Assembly: GCA_030998015.1 (NCBI GenBank)
Contig: JARWMV010000232.1
Span: forward strand, 372,001-436,000
Reading direction: 5' to 3'
DNA: 64,000 bases
DNA from: Ceratorhiza oryzae-sativae
Taxonomy: Eukaryota > Basidiomycota > Agaricomycetes > Cantharellales > Ceratobasidiaceae
Positions 34,515-46,343 of this stretch are shown piece after piece. Within the stretch, counting starts at the first letter, position 1. The number at the start of each line of letters is the position of its first letter. The notes under the pieces are model-generated. The model saw nothing but the letters and a program-made list of their open reading frames with translations, was not told the origin of the DNA and did no database searches. Made by a program: the position numbers and the translations under genes.

Positions 34515-36579
34515 GTGCGAATGTCTGCTGGCGGGGCACGCATTTGATTGGCACTCACGCGTCGTGGAGACCTCGCTCGCTCTTTTTCTATCATGCCCTG
34601 CATGCCCACAGATCGAACATGAGGTTGCCGTAGGCAACCCCTCACTCACTCGGATATCCCTGCCCCTAACAGAGAACTCTCCGGGGTAACTCGTGGGCTA
34701 GCGCCACCCTCATGGTTGATCGAGGTCTGAAGAATGAGCCTGTACTACCCCGTGAGATTGCATTGGTGGCATTAAACGAATCTCAAACAGCGGCAAGCTC
34801 CCCCGTATCTCGGTTTAGTTTGCTACGCTACTTAGTATTTGAGACGGCAATAGTACACTGTTTTGATATCGCGGCAGCTGAGTTCTTGCCGGATGGATCA
34901 TGGAATTGACGCCATCCTGGTGGAAACTTTCTGCCCCTTTGAGGAGGTTTGGAATGTAAGGTCTGGTCCACGCCGTCCAACGCTCATCTCAGCTTTTGCA
35001 TGAAGGGGTCCAACCGGAGGTGATCGTTCACCTTGCTGTAAGCTGAAGACGCGGCTAGAGTGGGCATGACATATTGATGGGTTTATCATCGGATGCCTCG
35101 CCACTAATTGGTCCTTTGCCCCCTGAGTTATATTTGCGCCATCCTCTCCCCGTGAATTCATTATCCATTCTGGTCGGTTTATTTCATTTAAACCCAGTGA
35201 TGGTGGCGCAACGAGTAATTGTGGTGTTGACCCATGGGCTCGAGCGTAAAATGTGTGAAATAGGCTCATGAATTAAAATTTCATTTCGCTTCTAGGGGCC
35301 AGGTCGTGCATGCTCGAGATCCTCGCAACTTAATTCTTCATAATGATAGGCAGAAGACCCTAATACCAAAATTTGGCTCAGCGTTGCAGAATTGTGCGAT
35401 TTAACGAGTGCTTACCCAAGCCGAGAAACGAGGTCTTGTTCCGAGCCATTTCCGTGGCGTGTGGCTTGGTCAACGTGCCAAAGTGATAGCTTGGGTGGAC
35501 AATGGGCGCCACACCGAATCTAGGTATGTTTGGTCTGCAAATGAAAGATGTTTTCAGTAGTAATGAATGGCCTATTAGAGCTGTATTTAGGGTGTGGTCA
35601 AGTACGGTCTGAAGTCCAGCGGGTCTCAAGGTCAATTGCGGGTGTTTGTTGTGCGGCTGTAGGAACGAGGCAAACGCAAGGTAATTGAATTTTTTTAACG
35701 ATGGGTCGCACGTTGTATTTCAGTTAACCTTCGGTGTACTTCAGTGTGTCATAAAGTAGCCTCAAACTTTGTAACTGGGCATTCATACACAGGCTTCGTC
35801 CCTCAAGGCATCATACTTGGCAACACTCGGTTTATCCTTATCAAGTCCTATGATCCTCCACCCGATACCGCTTGAACGAGGTGTCCCCGAGCGATATGTA
35901 TGCTGTCGAGGTATGTAATCACACTTGTTTGTGTAGAAGACTTCAGATGTCATAGTGTCGTTAGTGACGATATGAACAGGTACAGGCCGGCGTATTCCCA
36001 CGTGGTCGGACCACGCGTGGTACCATCGCGTGCAAAGAACCAGGAAAGTGGGAAAAGCGGACACTTGCTGCAGAGCTCGGTTGCGCTATCACCTATTGCT
36101 TGGGCAAACAAATCAGTGACTATATGCTTACGTCCCAGGTGCAGCGCGTCAGGGTGAGGTGTGATAGGAAATAACACGAACGCTGAACGTGCTCGTTTAG
36201 GTCGAATGTGTCGAGCACCGATCTGGCCCGGTTTGTATTGCTTGGGCCGGATGAGATCAGTCTCGGATCGTGCGATTCTATTGATGGCACCAGTGCCAAG
36301 TTATTTATTGGCTGTGCCCGATGGGGCACGAAACCGAGTAGGCAGGTTGCTCTCTGGTGGGGCCGCGTCCTCGACAAGGGCTGGGGCGGCGGCGAGACGA
36401 AGATGGGTGAGGTCATTGCTCCAGCACACGCCATGGATGGGTCCTGGATTGGAAATGGTGGCGGGATGGTCTGTGCGCATCAGGCACCCGCCGCGTCACG
36501 TGTTGCTGGCCCCGCGCTCCTTAAGACATGGTCGTGTAGGCTGGTTTCTGCCCCCCTCTCCCCCTTGCAGACAGCAATC
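34515..36579. other. Gene-poor accessory stretch and upstream region of the next gene
   Basis: About 2.07 kb. Minus-strand frames at 34898-35269 and 35783-36177 are open but unrecognised. The last few hundred bases are GC-richer and may carry the promoter of the gene at 36580. No repeats or RNA genes seen. Confidence 0.3.
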
Positions 36580-38263
36580 ATGCTCGCCGCTATTCGCTCC
36601 GCCCACCCGGGTCTCGTGCTTGACCCTGCGTCGACCCGCTCCGATAGCAGCGCACCGACCTCACCTACCGACGCGACATCGCCAGTTCCTTCGTTGTCAC
36701 GGTCGATTCTCTCTGCGTCCGACGGCTCCCCCAACGGCTGGGTTACCTTGGAACTGCCCCAGACGACTAGCCCATCCCACAGCCCAACGCCCTCGACCAG
36801 CAAGGACGAAGAGGAGGGATGCCCCGCACATGTGCGGTTCAACGACACTTGCCTCATCATCCCCGAGGTGCCAGTAAAATCTCCTGGCCTGGCTGCCCGC
36901 ATGTTGGGCGTTGGGGCATGGTCCGCAAAGCGAAGAGTGTCCGATTCAGATCGTGACCAGACCCCGACAGGCGCTCTGCTCAATGTTCGCATCCCAGGGT
37001 TTGTGATTTTTTAATTCAATTCAGACGTCATCTCGCCTGCTCACAGGCGTGTTTTCCAGTCTTGGCCGCAAACAGAAGCACACGCCGTGTGAGGCCCCGC
37101 CCTGCCCACCCGTCGTGCTCAGGCCATGCTTGGTGCACCGCTCCAGTTCCCAGGAGAGCGCCGACCGACGCTTGTCTGCAGGATCGCCCCCTGTCGTGAT
37201 CCCTCGGCCGCGAATGTCTACCACACACTCGGCGTCCCATTCTTCGTCCCTGCCTACTATGCTCGTACGAACTCCCACAAGATCAAACAGCCTTCCCCCT
37301 CCTTCGTTGATGACGGTGCCGCTGCGTGAATGTTGTGTCGACTGTATCGCAGCCTGCAACCAACTCGAAGGCGCAGTCAAATGGTCGGCTGGTGCCAAAC
37401 GAAAACTCAGGGAAGACCGAGAAGAACGGGAACGAGAAGCCCAGGCTGGGTTACGCGATCCCGTTAACAACAGTTGCTTTGGATGGGAAGATATGCTTGC
37501 GCTGGAGGGCTCGGAGAACGAACACAGTGCTCGCCCATCCTCCTCAGGAGCTTACCAACGACGTACCACTTCCCCTCCTCCGTCCTCGCTTTCTACCCGC
37601 CCGTGTGGCCCCGCAGCTGCCCAAGCTCTCAAACACCCACACGCTTTGCCTTGCCCACTCCCCCGCACCTGTGTCGAAGATGACACTGACGAAGAAAATC
37701 TGTTCCCTCTCCCTGCTTCGCCGCGGGGCACGAGATCACCTTGTTCGCGCTCGGGTGGCAAATCGCCCAAGAGCGGAAGTAGAAGCGGCTCGGGTACTCC
37801 CTCGCCGTGTGTTCCTTCTCCAAGCATAACAGATCTACCTACTAAATGTGCCGATGCGCCAGATCCTGCCAGTGCGCTGAGTAATCGCGTGAAGAACGCG
37901 GAGAGGGCCAAGGCCGAGGTAGTGGTCCCTGCTGTGCGTCGGCTACTGGAAGCGCAGCACGCATTTGAAGGCCATCGCTTGAGCCCAGTACCTAGTTCGG
38001 AGGAGCCTACGCCCCGGTGTGGAACGCCTACGACCCCTATTGAGCCCATGGCTGAACAGAAAAAAGAAAAGAAGCCCGCAGCTGCATCCAAGCTGGAGAT
38101 CGCACTGGTAGACGAATTACCTTCTGCACCGCCTGTGACCGGCTCGGATATTCGGCCTGGTGCTGGGCGAAGGCGTTCTTCTAGTGTAGGCTCTGTGGGA
38201 AAGGCGATTGGCGCCATTGTACGAAGCGTTGCGGCTGGTGTTTCAGCCAGCCCATCGCTCTAG
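36580..38263 (+). CDS. Uncharacterised Ser/Pro-rich protein
   Basis: Long disordered protein that I do not recognise. Start chosen at 36580 (MLAAIRSAHPGLVLDPASTR), just after a pyrimidine-rich leader ending TTGCAG. It contains a short conserved-looking segment (CPAHVRFNDTCLIIPEVPVK), then after an intron near 37000-37046 an ordered region with Cys (LRECCVDCIAACNQLEGAVK, WSAGAKRKLREDREERERE, NSCFGWEDMLALEG). Ser/Pro-rich sequence follows, then VKNAERAKAEVVVPAVRRLL and a Gly/Ser tail to a stop at 38261-38263. The GTTTGT donor and TCACAG acceptor do not join the two frames exactly, so the model has an unresolved base. Codon use and openness support a real gene. Confidence 0.55.
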
Positions 38264-38784
38264 GGCGCAACAGGTAGTTCGTAATCTGGGAGGACCGTGT
38301 TGACCGAGCTTGTTGCTTTTGCTTGATACCCACTTATCTCCGTTCTCGTATATATATCCTTTTTAGTCCCAACGGACCGCCCACACTCATTTGCTCTTTC
38401 TCGCCCCCCCCCCCTATTCTTAATTTTGCCTTGCCTCGTATCAATAGCAGTAATTGTAGGAACGCACCTTTAAAGGCTGCAAGTAATGTATGATATAGTG
38501 CCGTTCTGCTATCGATCTAGCGTGTCTCTGTTTTTCATTTTTTTTTTGTTGTTGTAAGGGTTACTTTTTCTGTTGGGTTCAATGTGATTGGCTGATCGAC
38601 TATGGGACTTGGCAGGATGTGTTTGTGTCGAAGAAATATTATAACGATACAGTCACATGCTCGTGCGAACGAGATGCAACCAAATAAACGTATGTACATC
38701 AAATGAGGAAGGCCGAATATCTTGCGAATTGCGTTCTCAAGTGATTAAATGCGCTGCTCCAATCAGTGAAATATTTGGGACGAT
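38264..38784. other. 3' region of the Ser/Pro-rich gene
   Basis: About 520 bases. Has a ten-C run near 38405 and T-rich tracts near 38540-38570, probably terminator and 3' untranslated sequence. No gene recognised. Confidence 0.3.
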
Positions 38785-39390
38785 CTAATGAGGATTACTC
38801 ACACATCGTCCTTCAACCAGCAGTCGTCGAGCAGAATCTTCTTCTGCAGCCCTGATGCTGCTTCCGCGGCCTTTGCAGGCATCGTCTGTCAACAATCGAG
38901 GAGTCTCGTATACTAGTGGATTGGTGTTAGTCAAGTCGGCCCACACTAAACTGGGTCATTGTTGGGCGTACCACAAGGTATCGCTCGAAATCCCCTCTGC
39001 TCTGGGATAAAGCACCACCGGATTAGTCTACCTTGCAAGTAATGGGCAATTTGCAGTGCACACATGGATGCATTCTGGGCGTCTGCCTTGCTCCTACCGT
39101 ATTGTGAATAAGCTAGGTATGGCTCGGGGTTGGTTAAACACGGGTCTGTCTCGTCTCAGCGTCTCGCGAGAACAATAGGGCGATACCAAACTCACAAAAC
39201 ACTGGAACGGCCTCGTACTGGTGTTGATTAGCCGTGGATCAAACGCGAGTTCTGTAGTCTGAAACACGATATTCGGCTGGCCGATACGTCGACACCAGTT
39301 GTTGAGCTGGTCGCGGTATTCGGTATTTCGTTTCGGTACATAGACACGTTTGAAAAGCGCTCGGGTTTTTCGGAGTTTTCTTGGGTGCAT
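38785..39390 (-). CDS. Probable dsRNA-binding-domain protein, approximate model
   Basis: First exon from 39390 reads MHPRKLRKTRALFKRVYVPK and YRDQLNNWCRRIGQPNIVFQ, TTEL, then FQCF. Downstream pieces read YSQYGRSKADAQNASMCALQ, IAHYLQ, then GDFERYLV and YETPRLLTDDACKGRGSSIR, AAEEDSARRLLVEGRCV. LNNWC with a following IxF strand, and SKADAQNASMCAL at the second helix, are the classic order of a double-stranded RNA-binding domain. Splice junctions near 39180 and 39020 are not resolved and may be affected by base errors. The gene could begin further upstream. The target RNA or role is unknown. Confidence 0.55.
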
Positions 39391-40315
39391 GACTGCAAGC
39401 CGAGTTGAGGGCTGAAAGAAATGAGACTGGTTCGGGGGAAGCTGGTAGACGATTCTCTCCGCTTCATATAGCTCTGTGGACTATGGACTATGGACGAAAC
39501 AAGCTTGTTGGAGGGCAACACCTCTTGCCAACTGGCGGCGCAGAGGGCGGCGAAAGCGTGGGTTCTATCCTGATATGGTAATTCCTACCAGTCCCACCGC
39601 TCATCAGTCTGCTTAACCTAAGCAAGAGATGCGTAACTGCGGAATAGGTTGTAAAGGGACTGTAGACATTTCACACTACGCTTGATGCGCATTCCATTAA
39701 TCAGCCGAGAAAAGAGCACTGGGCAACATCTCGGCCAAGAGAAGGGTGTCCGAGGTTGGTTAAAAATGGTTCGAACACGTAGATGTTTCGGAAAAACACA
39801 GGTTACGCACGCTTCGCTGAGGTTCTGAGGGATGGGCGTGGTTTGGCAGAACGGCTGTTCGATGGAAAGCAGGTGACGATCCGCGGTGTCATTGATCTCT
39901 ACAGCTGTGTCGATGTTGGCGAATTCCGTACCTTGCATTGCATAAGCATATCCCGAATGAAATGAAACGTGGAATAGGAAGAGAGCCTCTGTGTGGTGCA
40001 AGTTTAACTATCGCTGACGCTGGGCGTATGCTTGGTGGGGATGAACTTGCCACATTATTTGTCAGCGGGGCGGTGCAACGCAGAAACCAGGTTTTCTAGT
40101 CGAGTGAAACATGTCAAGACTGGACGGGGGAACGGAGACTTTTCCACTCTGGTTGCTCTTAAGAAACATCATCTTCTCTACGTACCAATAATTCTCTCAG
40201 AATCTAATGCACCTGTTTTTATACGAGCTCACCAAAATGGAGATGTTTACAAATGTAGTTTGTAACCGAGGGTCAGGAAAATATATCAGAATAAGAGCCA
40301 GACCACTACATTGCG
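39391..40315. other. Intergenic region, nothing firmly recognised
   Basis: About 925 bases. A minus-strand open frame (39618-40001, MHHTEALFLFHVSFHSGYAY) has no recognisable domain and is not called. No repeats seen. Confidence 0.3.
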
Positions 40316-41637
40316 CTAAAATTTGCGCGCCCACGCACGTTCTTCCTTTTCACATTCCTCCTCGATTGATTCGGCTGTCTTCCAGATCCTCTCCCTGTTT
40401 CTCATCGAATGGCTCCGGGTGCGGCACATCTTCAGATATTCCCACCCAAGCGCTTCGTCTCCATTCCGTTCATTCCACCATTTTAGTTCAGCCTTACCAT
40501 ACGGCATAAACCAAGGAGCCTGGTAGCGCATATATGCTTTAGCGATGAAGTCCCGGGTGTCTGCATTTCTGAGCAATAGACCATAGAATGCTTTGTCAAC
40601 AAGCGCAAGCGAGATTATGTCGGAGAGCGGAAGGTGTACGAGCAGATGGTAAAGAATTTCAGGAGGGAGCCTAGTGATCAAGTTGTGTGACGCAATTGTC
40701 CCAGGTTGGATGAATAGGGTATGTTCAGCCGATCGAGACTTCCGGGATAGCTCTATAGGAAATCTTGTGGGATGCGTATGAGGAAAGGTGAGTCTGGTTT
40801 GCTGCTGTAATCTAGCTCAATATAAGATCCTTACCGGTCAGGGCGCATCCACATCCAGTGCCCCCAAGAGCGGATGATCTCTGCGATTTCTTCTGGAGTC
40901 TCTTCCTGCTCAAGCGTGGGTAGGTGCGATCTTGATATGTCCCCAAGCATCCAAGGAAATTGTTCCCAATAATGTTCTATTGGCCCGTATGTCACCCCAG
41001 GAATGCAGTCGTAGTCGTGTGGAAGCAGATGACCCTTCATCATAGACAAGTTCCAAAGGCGTCGGACATTCACTCGCCCCCCAGTTGCAGCCTCCAGGAT
41101 AGGGAGCATGTTGGTAAGTACGTAAAAGCAGGACCCGAACGAAATGAGTGCGCCATCTGGTCCACCTTCGGGACCATCGCAAAAACCCATGTCAAACATA
41201 TTCCCCATGGTGCAACCGGAAATCGCGCGGACACGGCCTTCAGGCAAACCAAGGGCTTCTTCGACGCCTATATATGATACATTAGCTTCATTATAACAAA
41301 CCAAATTGAGCCTTTTCTACACTTACTACTGATCTCTAGCCATGTTTTCCCGTCGTCCGCAAGAGGGCCTGGAACCGAAGTTGAGCACCATGCGTTCAGT
41401 TACGCAAATGTTACGCACCAATGATTGTAAGTGCTTGTTGCCCTTCGGTTTCATCCCGGTTCGAAAGTAATTTGATAGCGGTGGCCAACTGCGAATCACC
41501 GGAATATTCGTCTTCGTATATATTATCCATGAGCTGGCTTTCTGCTTCAGGGGTGCATCCGGACAACTGGTTTACAAAAAAAAAAAAAAAAAAAAAAAAA
41601 AACTAAGGTACAATCACACCTGTTTGAGGTCGTCCAT
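40316..41637 (-). CDS. F-box protein with unusual C-terminal F-box, or two adjacent genes
   Basis: A spliced minus-strand gene starts at 41637 (MDDLKQ). Its first intron holds a run of 27 T (sense strand). It continues LSGCTPEAESQLMDNIYEDE, LADDGKTWLEISS, VEEALGLPEGRVRAISGCTM, FVY-like Cys/Gly-rich sequence, and IIRSWGHWMWMRPDR near 40835. A 41-nt intron (GTAAGG to ACCAG) joins this in frame to a second part with a clear F-box (LITRLPPEILYHLLVHLPLS, DIISLALVDKAFYGLLL) and a Trp-rich C-terminus (APWFMPYGKAELKWWNERNG, ERIWKTAESIEEE), stop at 40316. An F-box behind a 200-residue N-terminal region is unusual; a separate gene starting at 40681 is the alternative. Presumed SCF adaptor. Confidence 0.6.
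41576..41602. repeat. 27-base poly(A) tract inside an intron
   Basis: Unbroken run of 27 A on the plus strand (poly-T in the sense of the F-box gene), inside its first intron. It may act as a long pyrimidine tract before the TAAACCAG acceptor. Its length may be mis-measured, given homopolymer problems elsewhere in the window. Confidence 0.9.
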
Positions 41638-43681
41638 TTACCTGACAGTATATGGTTACTTTGCCCATTGTGGTAGGAGAAAAGACTGCGGACCGACTGC
41701 AAGTAAACCGGATATGCGGCCGATCTTATTACTTCATCCAACGGTCGCCGTGCCGTAAACGCATGGATCGATCTCAATCTCGAATTGGTTAGATGTGATC
41801 ATTCATGGGTGATGTGATACTAGAAAAGGTTCATGGCCACGCGGGGCACCTTGCCAGCTTTAATCCATTCTGACTGGCCCAACATTGCCACAGTGGTTAT
41901 AGTGCGCATCGGCGAAATGACTAGCGCTATCCCCGGATAGAAGAATCAAATACACCCCTTGCCAGGTCAGAACTACAATTAATAGTATACAGTCTGTGCT
42001 TATTTGTTTGATCAGGGGCCGTCAATTTGGCTGCGTGGCTATCTTGTTGATTGACTATTCACCGCCAGACCGCTCGGGACGCCAATTGTAGCGACAGACT
42101 AAACTTTGATACCGCGCTCGTAGGAATATCGTAAACGGGATGCTCATCTGGGATCACCATACGCAAGAGAAAAATAGACCATGGCCAGTTGCAGGTTTAT
42201 CTTACACGGACTGATAATATAGGTTGATTATTGAGAGTAGATCAACGAGGAGAGACAATCCCGAGTCTTAGACGGAATAGCTTTCGTTCATTTGAAAGCC
42301 AGTAATTCGAGCCCGAAGCCTGGAACTTCAGTGATGAACGTTGAAATGAATGCATATATCACAACTCAATCACTTCAATCCAAATTGAGAAAGATTTGGG
42401 TCGGGCCTCGCCCACCGCACGAATGCAGTGGCGGCACTCAAAGACAGAGTATTGTCGAGAAAGCTGATAGCTCGGGCTGATTGTGCCTATTTGTAGAAGT
42501 ATCTTCCGAGAGGTATGGCGGCTTTCAAAACTGCCACAAGACGAAATTTGTTGGCTCGTTCTACAGAATTTGGAGGTTTTAGGAACAATAGGCAGCTCTT
42601 TTGGAGCTGGTAGGAATGTAGAACGCTTCCAATAATCAAACCAGCCCACACGAAATACCGTTAGCCAAAATAGTCTGGAATTCAACTGGATCCAACCCCC
42701 TTGACAACTGTTAGCAGCAAAAGAAATTTTACAGGCAAGCCAAACCACCTGAGGTGACTTCATCACGCATGGCTAGTCTCAATTGGCCATTTCACAATCT
42801 CGACCAAAACCCGAATATCTAGCTAGCGAGTAGTAACGCCGCAAGGTCTAATGATGCTTTTGAGTGCTTAATAGATCCCGGTAGCGCTGGTAGCGTGTGC
42901 TACTTCCGATCCTGGAAGGGCTCAAAAGCATTGTTAGAGCATGCGAACTAGATATCTGGGGCTTGGCTGTTAGGTGTCATCATAAGCGCCCAAATTAGAA
43001 ATGGATAGTAGTGTGTAAAGGTACCGTTATTTCTGGAAATAAATATCACTAATCGATTCTAGGACGAAAAATACACTGCCGGGACAAGATCTGCGTGAAA
43101 TCTCCAGCGGGCCGACGTCAACAATTTAGGTGTTGCAATTAAGCCCGTCAATCTCGATGCACTGGCCAGTACGTCTCAACATGATTATATAATGACAGCA
43201 AGAGACACCTGAGGTACTTATCGTCGCATAATCGATTGGTGATATTTATTTTCAGAAATAACGGTGACTTTACACATAACTGTCTATTTCCAAATTGGGC
43301 GCTTATGCCGACACTTCCTCGTGAGAGCTCTGGTGGCACGATTAACTTCAGTGGCCTCGACGCTCTCAACGTTCTCGTGACCTCTTAGCTGACGCAGAAT
43401 TGTTTTCGTGATGACCTGGAACCCTTAGATTTTGATGCTTCGTTTCGAGGAAGTGAGCTTGGCGAGCTTGGTGATGGAATGTACTGCATACACTCGTTAG
43501 GAACCCAAATCGATTTCCACCAGTTACGATATCGGCCCCCAAATCAGTAACTTATGACTGGGAACATGTTAGTCATGTTGACTATTTCACGGCACGCCAG
43601 CTCCGAACAATCCTGCTGTCAACTTGACTACCCCGAACCCACGTCCAACCTCTGCGTCTACCACGAAAACAAACCTCTCTA
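41638..43681. other. Gene-poor stretch upstream of the epoxide hydrolase
   Basis: About 2.04 kb. A minus-strand frame at 42359-42766 and one at 43148-43369 are open but unrecognised. No repeats, transposon ends or RNA genes seen. Confidence 0.35.
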
Positions 43682-45485
43682 ATGGCATCTGGTGACGATA
43701 TTAGACCGTTCCGTATTTCAGTCTCCGACGATCAACTCTACGAAATATCAGAAAAACTGAAGTTTGCACGTTTCCCAGATGAACTTGACCTCCCAGAGAG
43801 CCAACAGTGGGATTGGGGTATTCCCCTTTCTGTTCTTAAACCTGCTGTTGAGTACTGGCGTACAAAATATGATTGGCGTGCTGTCGAAGCGAGGATCAAC
43901 GATACGCTCCCTCAATTCATCACGCATATCAATTCCCCTGAACATGGCCCACAGGAGGTACACTTTGTGCACAAACGATCGAAGAATCCGAATGCGACGC
44001 CCTTGATTTTTGTGCATGGATGGCCAGGGAATTTTCTGGAGGTAACGTGGGCGTCGATTGATTGAATAAACAGCCTATCTTAACCATGCTCGCTAGGTAT
44101 CTAAAATAATTGACCAGCTCACCGACCCTACGGATCCCAAGGCCCCCTCGTTCCACGTAGTCGCTCCTTCGTTTGTATTCCACGTACTATCGATCAACCC
44201 CGGACATTAAAGCTATCCACAGGCTTCCTGGGTTCGTTTTTTCTCAACGTGCAAGCACCCCTGGCATGAACACCAAAGCAACCGCCTTTATGTTCAACGA
44301 GCTTATGTTAAAGCTTGGTTACACTCGTTACTTAGGCCAAGGAGGTGACTGGTAAGCAAGACTCTATATTTGGCTGTATTTAATAGTGTGGTAATCCATC
44401 TTTTAAAAAGGGGCTCACTCGTGAATCGCGTGTTTGCCGCGAATCATCAGGATACATGTTTTGGCGTTCACCTGAACATGCCATTCGCCGATCCCCCCTC
44501 ATTCCTGAAAAATCCATTCATCGCACTCAGAGCTGTCCTCGGCTTCAGTGGACTTCCTGGTGGGCTATCTACCGAAGAAGTAAATGGACTTAAAGAGCGT
44601 GAAGCATGGATGAGAACTAGTAGTGGATATCTCATCCAACAAGGCACTAGACCACAAGTAAGTTCCGTGGCCCTCTTGGCTTTGATCCAACATACTAATG
44701 AGATCCGATAGACACTTGCAGCTGGACTTGCGGGTGAGACCTCATAGCGACAGCGATACCATGTTTCCGAAACCTGAATTTGTATTACAGATAGCCCGGT
44801 TGGGCTACTTGCTTGGATCGGAGAGAAGCTATACGCATGGACGGACAACTACCCCTGGACACCGGAAGAAATGATAACATGGACGATGTTGTATGTTCGC
44901 ATGCACTTGCTATTTGTTTAAGCTAACAAGCCCACAGGTATTGGGTCGCCGGTACATACCAATTCTTCGACATTCTTGATAGTTGCTAAAATACAGCCTA
45001 GGTCCCGCTGGCGGTTTGAGATATTATAAAGAAAACGGCGTTGCTGACCAAGCCAGGCCCGCCAGGGGGGAGCGGTCCCCTACACCAATCGGATTCTCGG
45101 TTTTCCCCAAAGAAGTCATTATCTCACCTTTAGAGTACAGTTTCTCCATCTTGCTGTCCATTTATTCTATTAACCGTGTTCTCTGTCAGGTGGATTGCTG
45201 CTCAAAATAATGTCGTTTATTTCAAAAAGCACAACAGAGGTGGCCACTTTGCTGCCTGGGAGGTGTAAGTCGCCAAGCTACACTCTAAAGTTGTAAACTA
45301 AGTCAAGCTTTAGTCCCAACCTCCTTGTGGAAGATATTCGCAACTTCGCGAATATAGTGCTCAACAAGGACGTTCGCCCCCAGAGCTCTTTGTATCCCAC
45401 AATCTTGGTGGCTGTTACCGCGATTGCTTGCGCTGCTTTGGCTCTCCCTCGAGTGGCTCCCCATCTTCTTCGCGAGAAACTTTAG
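43682..45485 (+). CDS. Epoxide hydrolase (alpha/beta hydrolase) with C-terminal membrane anchor
   Basis: Hydrolyses epoxides to diols; in fungi used in detoxification or secondary metabolism. Starts MASGDDIRPFRISVSDDQLY. The epoxide hydrolase N-terminal domain is clear (LKFARFPDELDLPESQQWDW, LKPAVEYWRTKYDWRAVEAR). Then LIFVHGWPGNFLE (oxyanion HGWPG), VVAPSLPGFVFSQ, and YLGQGGDWGSLV with the nucleophile Asp. Also SPVGLLAWIGEKLYAWTD, MLYWVAGPAGGLRYYKENG, and KKHNRGGHFAAWE with the catalytic His. The C-terminus (YPTILVAVTAIACAALALPR, VAPHLLREKL) is a hydrophobic span, so the enzyme is probably tail-anchored, facing the cytosol. About nine short introns, all closing in frame, stop at 45483-45485. 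No pathway neighbours. Confidence 0.9.
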
Positions 45486-45856
45486 GGAGCACTTGTAATA
45501 CGGTTTACATATTCCGTTGTAGTGCGATTGGCGCCGAGTTGAAATCCGTACATGTCATCGGGATTACGGACAATTGTCGCACTATTTTAAGTCGCCTTGC
45601 CGGTAACCCTGTATGCATCGTGTCGAACGCATGACGTAACGCAAACTTGGTGGATAGCTGCTGCCCGCCTGGAGGCGCGATCCCCGGCAGCTCTGACGGA
45701 TCGGCCTTCGAATGGAGTCGAGAGGCCCGATGACGTTGTTTGGGCAGTGGCTGAATGCAACCCCACGATAGGAAGTTGGACTAAGATGACGCCAGGTCAG
45801 ACCAATGATCGGAGGTCAGCTGCGCTCCCATCGGCGCAACGTCTTTCCTCAGAAGA

Positions 45857-45864
45857 TATATAAA
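45857..45864 (+). promoter_or_regulatory. TATA box of the MLRQ-like gene
   Basis: TATATAAA lies 62 bases before the start codon at 45926, a usual distance for a fungal TATA box plus a short leader. Confidence 0.5.
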
Positions 45865-45925
45865 GTCTTGACCTGTCGCCCATCTCCTGCTACCCACCAT
45901 CACCCCGAAAGCACGCTATTTTACC

Positions 45926-46343
45926 ATGTCATCACTCCCGCCCCGCGTACGTTGTAGCCAACCCACTGCTGCTTCGTGGCAGCTCACCTTTGCTATCTAG
46001 GCCCTGGGTTCTACCTTCCAGCGTTTTGCGAAGCGTGACCCTCAGCTCTTTCCTGTGAGTATCCCCATTGCTTGCTTGCTTCATAACCACTAAACGGCGC
46101 TCTTAGCTCGCCGGCATCATGCTCGCAATAACCGCAACCGCTGGCTACTTCCTTGCCCAGAAGTCCCAGACGCACGATCCAGCCAAGGCTTTTGGTCAAG
46201 TGACTCCGGCTTGGGAAGCACACAAACCTGGCGACCACGTATCCGAGTGGAAGACCCGCTTCAAGACCAAGCGAGGAACTGAGGGTGACTTTGGCAGTGT
46301 TTTGACCTCGGGGGGTGAGCCTGTATCGGTGAGTGTGGGATAG
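45926..46343 (+). CDS. Small mitochondrial membrane protein, MLRQ/NDUFA4-like
   Basis: Three exons: MSSLPPR, then ALGSTFQRFAKRDPQLFP, then LAGIMLAITATAGYFLAQKS, which is a single membrane span, and a charged tail (HDPAKAFGQVTPAWEAHKPG, SEWKTRFKTKRG). A short basic N-terminus, DPxLxP before a single span ending YFL, and the small size resemble the MLRQ/NDUFA4 group of respiratory-chain-associated proteins. The stop at 46341-46343 overlaps a GTGAGT donor, so a last small exon beyond it is possible (one candidate ends EGEWC near 46440). The family assignment is moderate. Confidence 0.5.

Noticed and set aside
34898..35269. 123-codon minus-strand open frame as a gene
   Set aside because: No recognisable motif and nothing in the surroundings supports it.
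37003..37024. 22-base intron in the Ser/Pro-rich gene
   Set aside because: Too short to be spliced by a normal fungal spliceosome, although it would keep the frame.
42359..42766. 135-codon minus-strand open frame as a gene
   Set aside because: No recognisable domain, no supporting splice structure or neighbours, and an amino acid make-up like random sequence.
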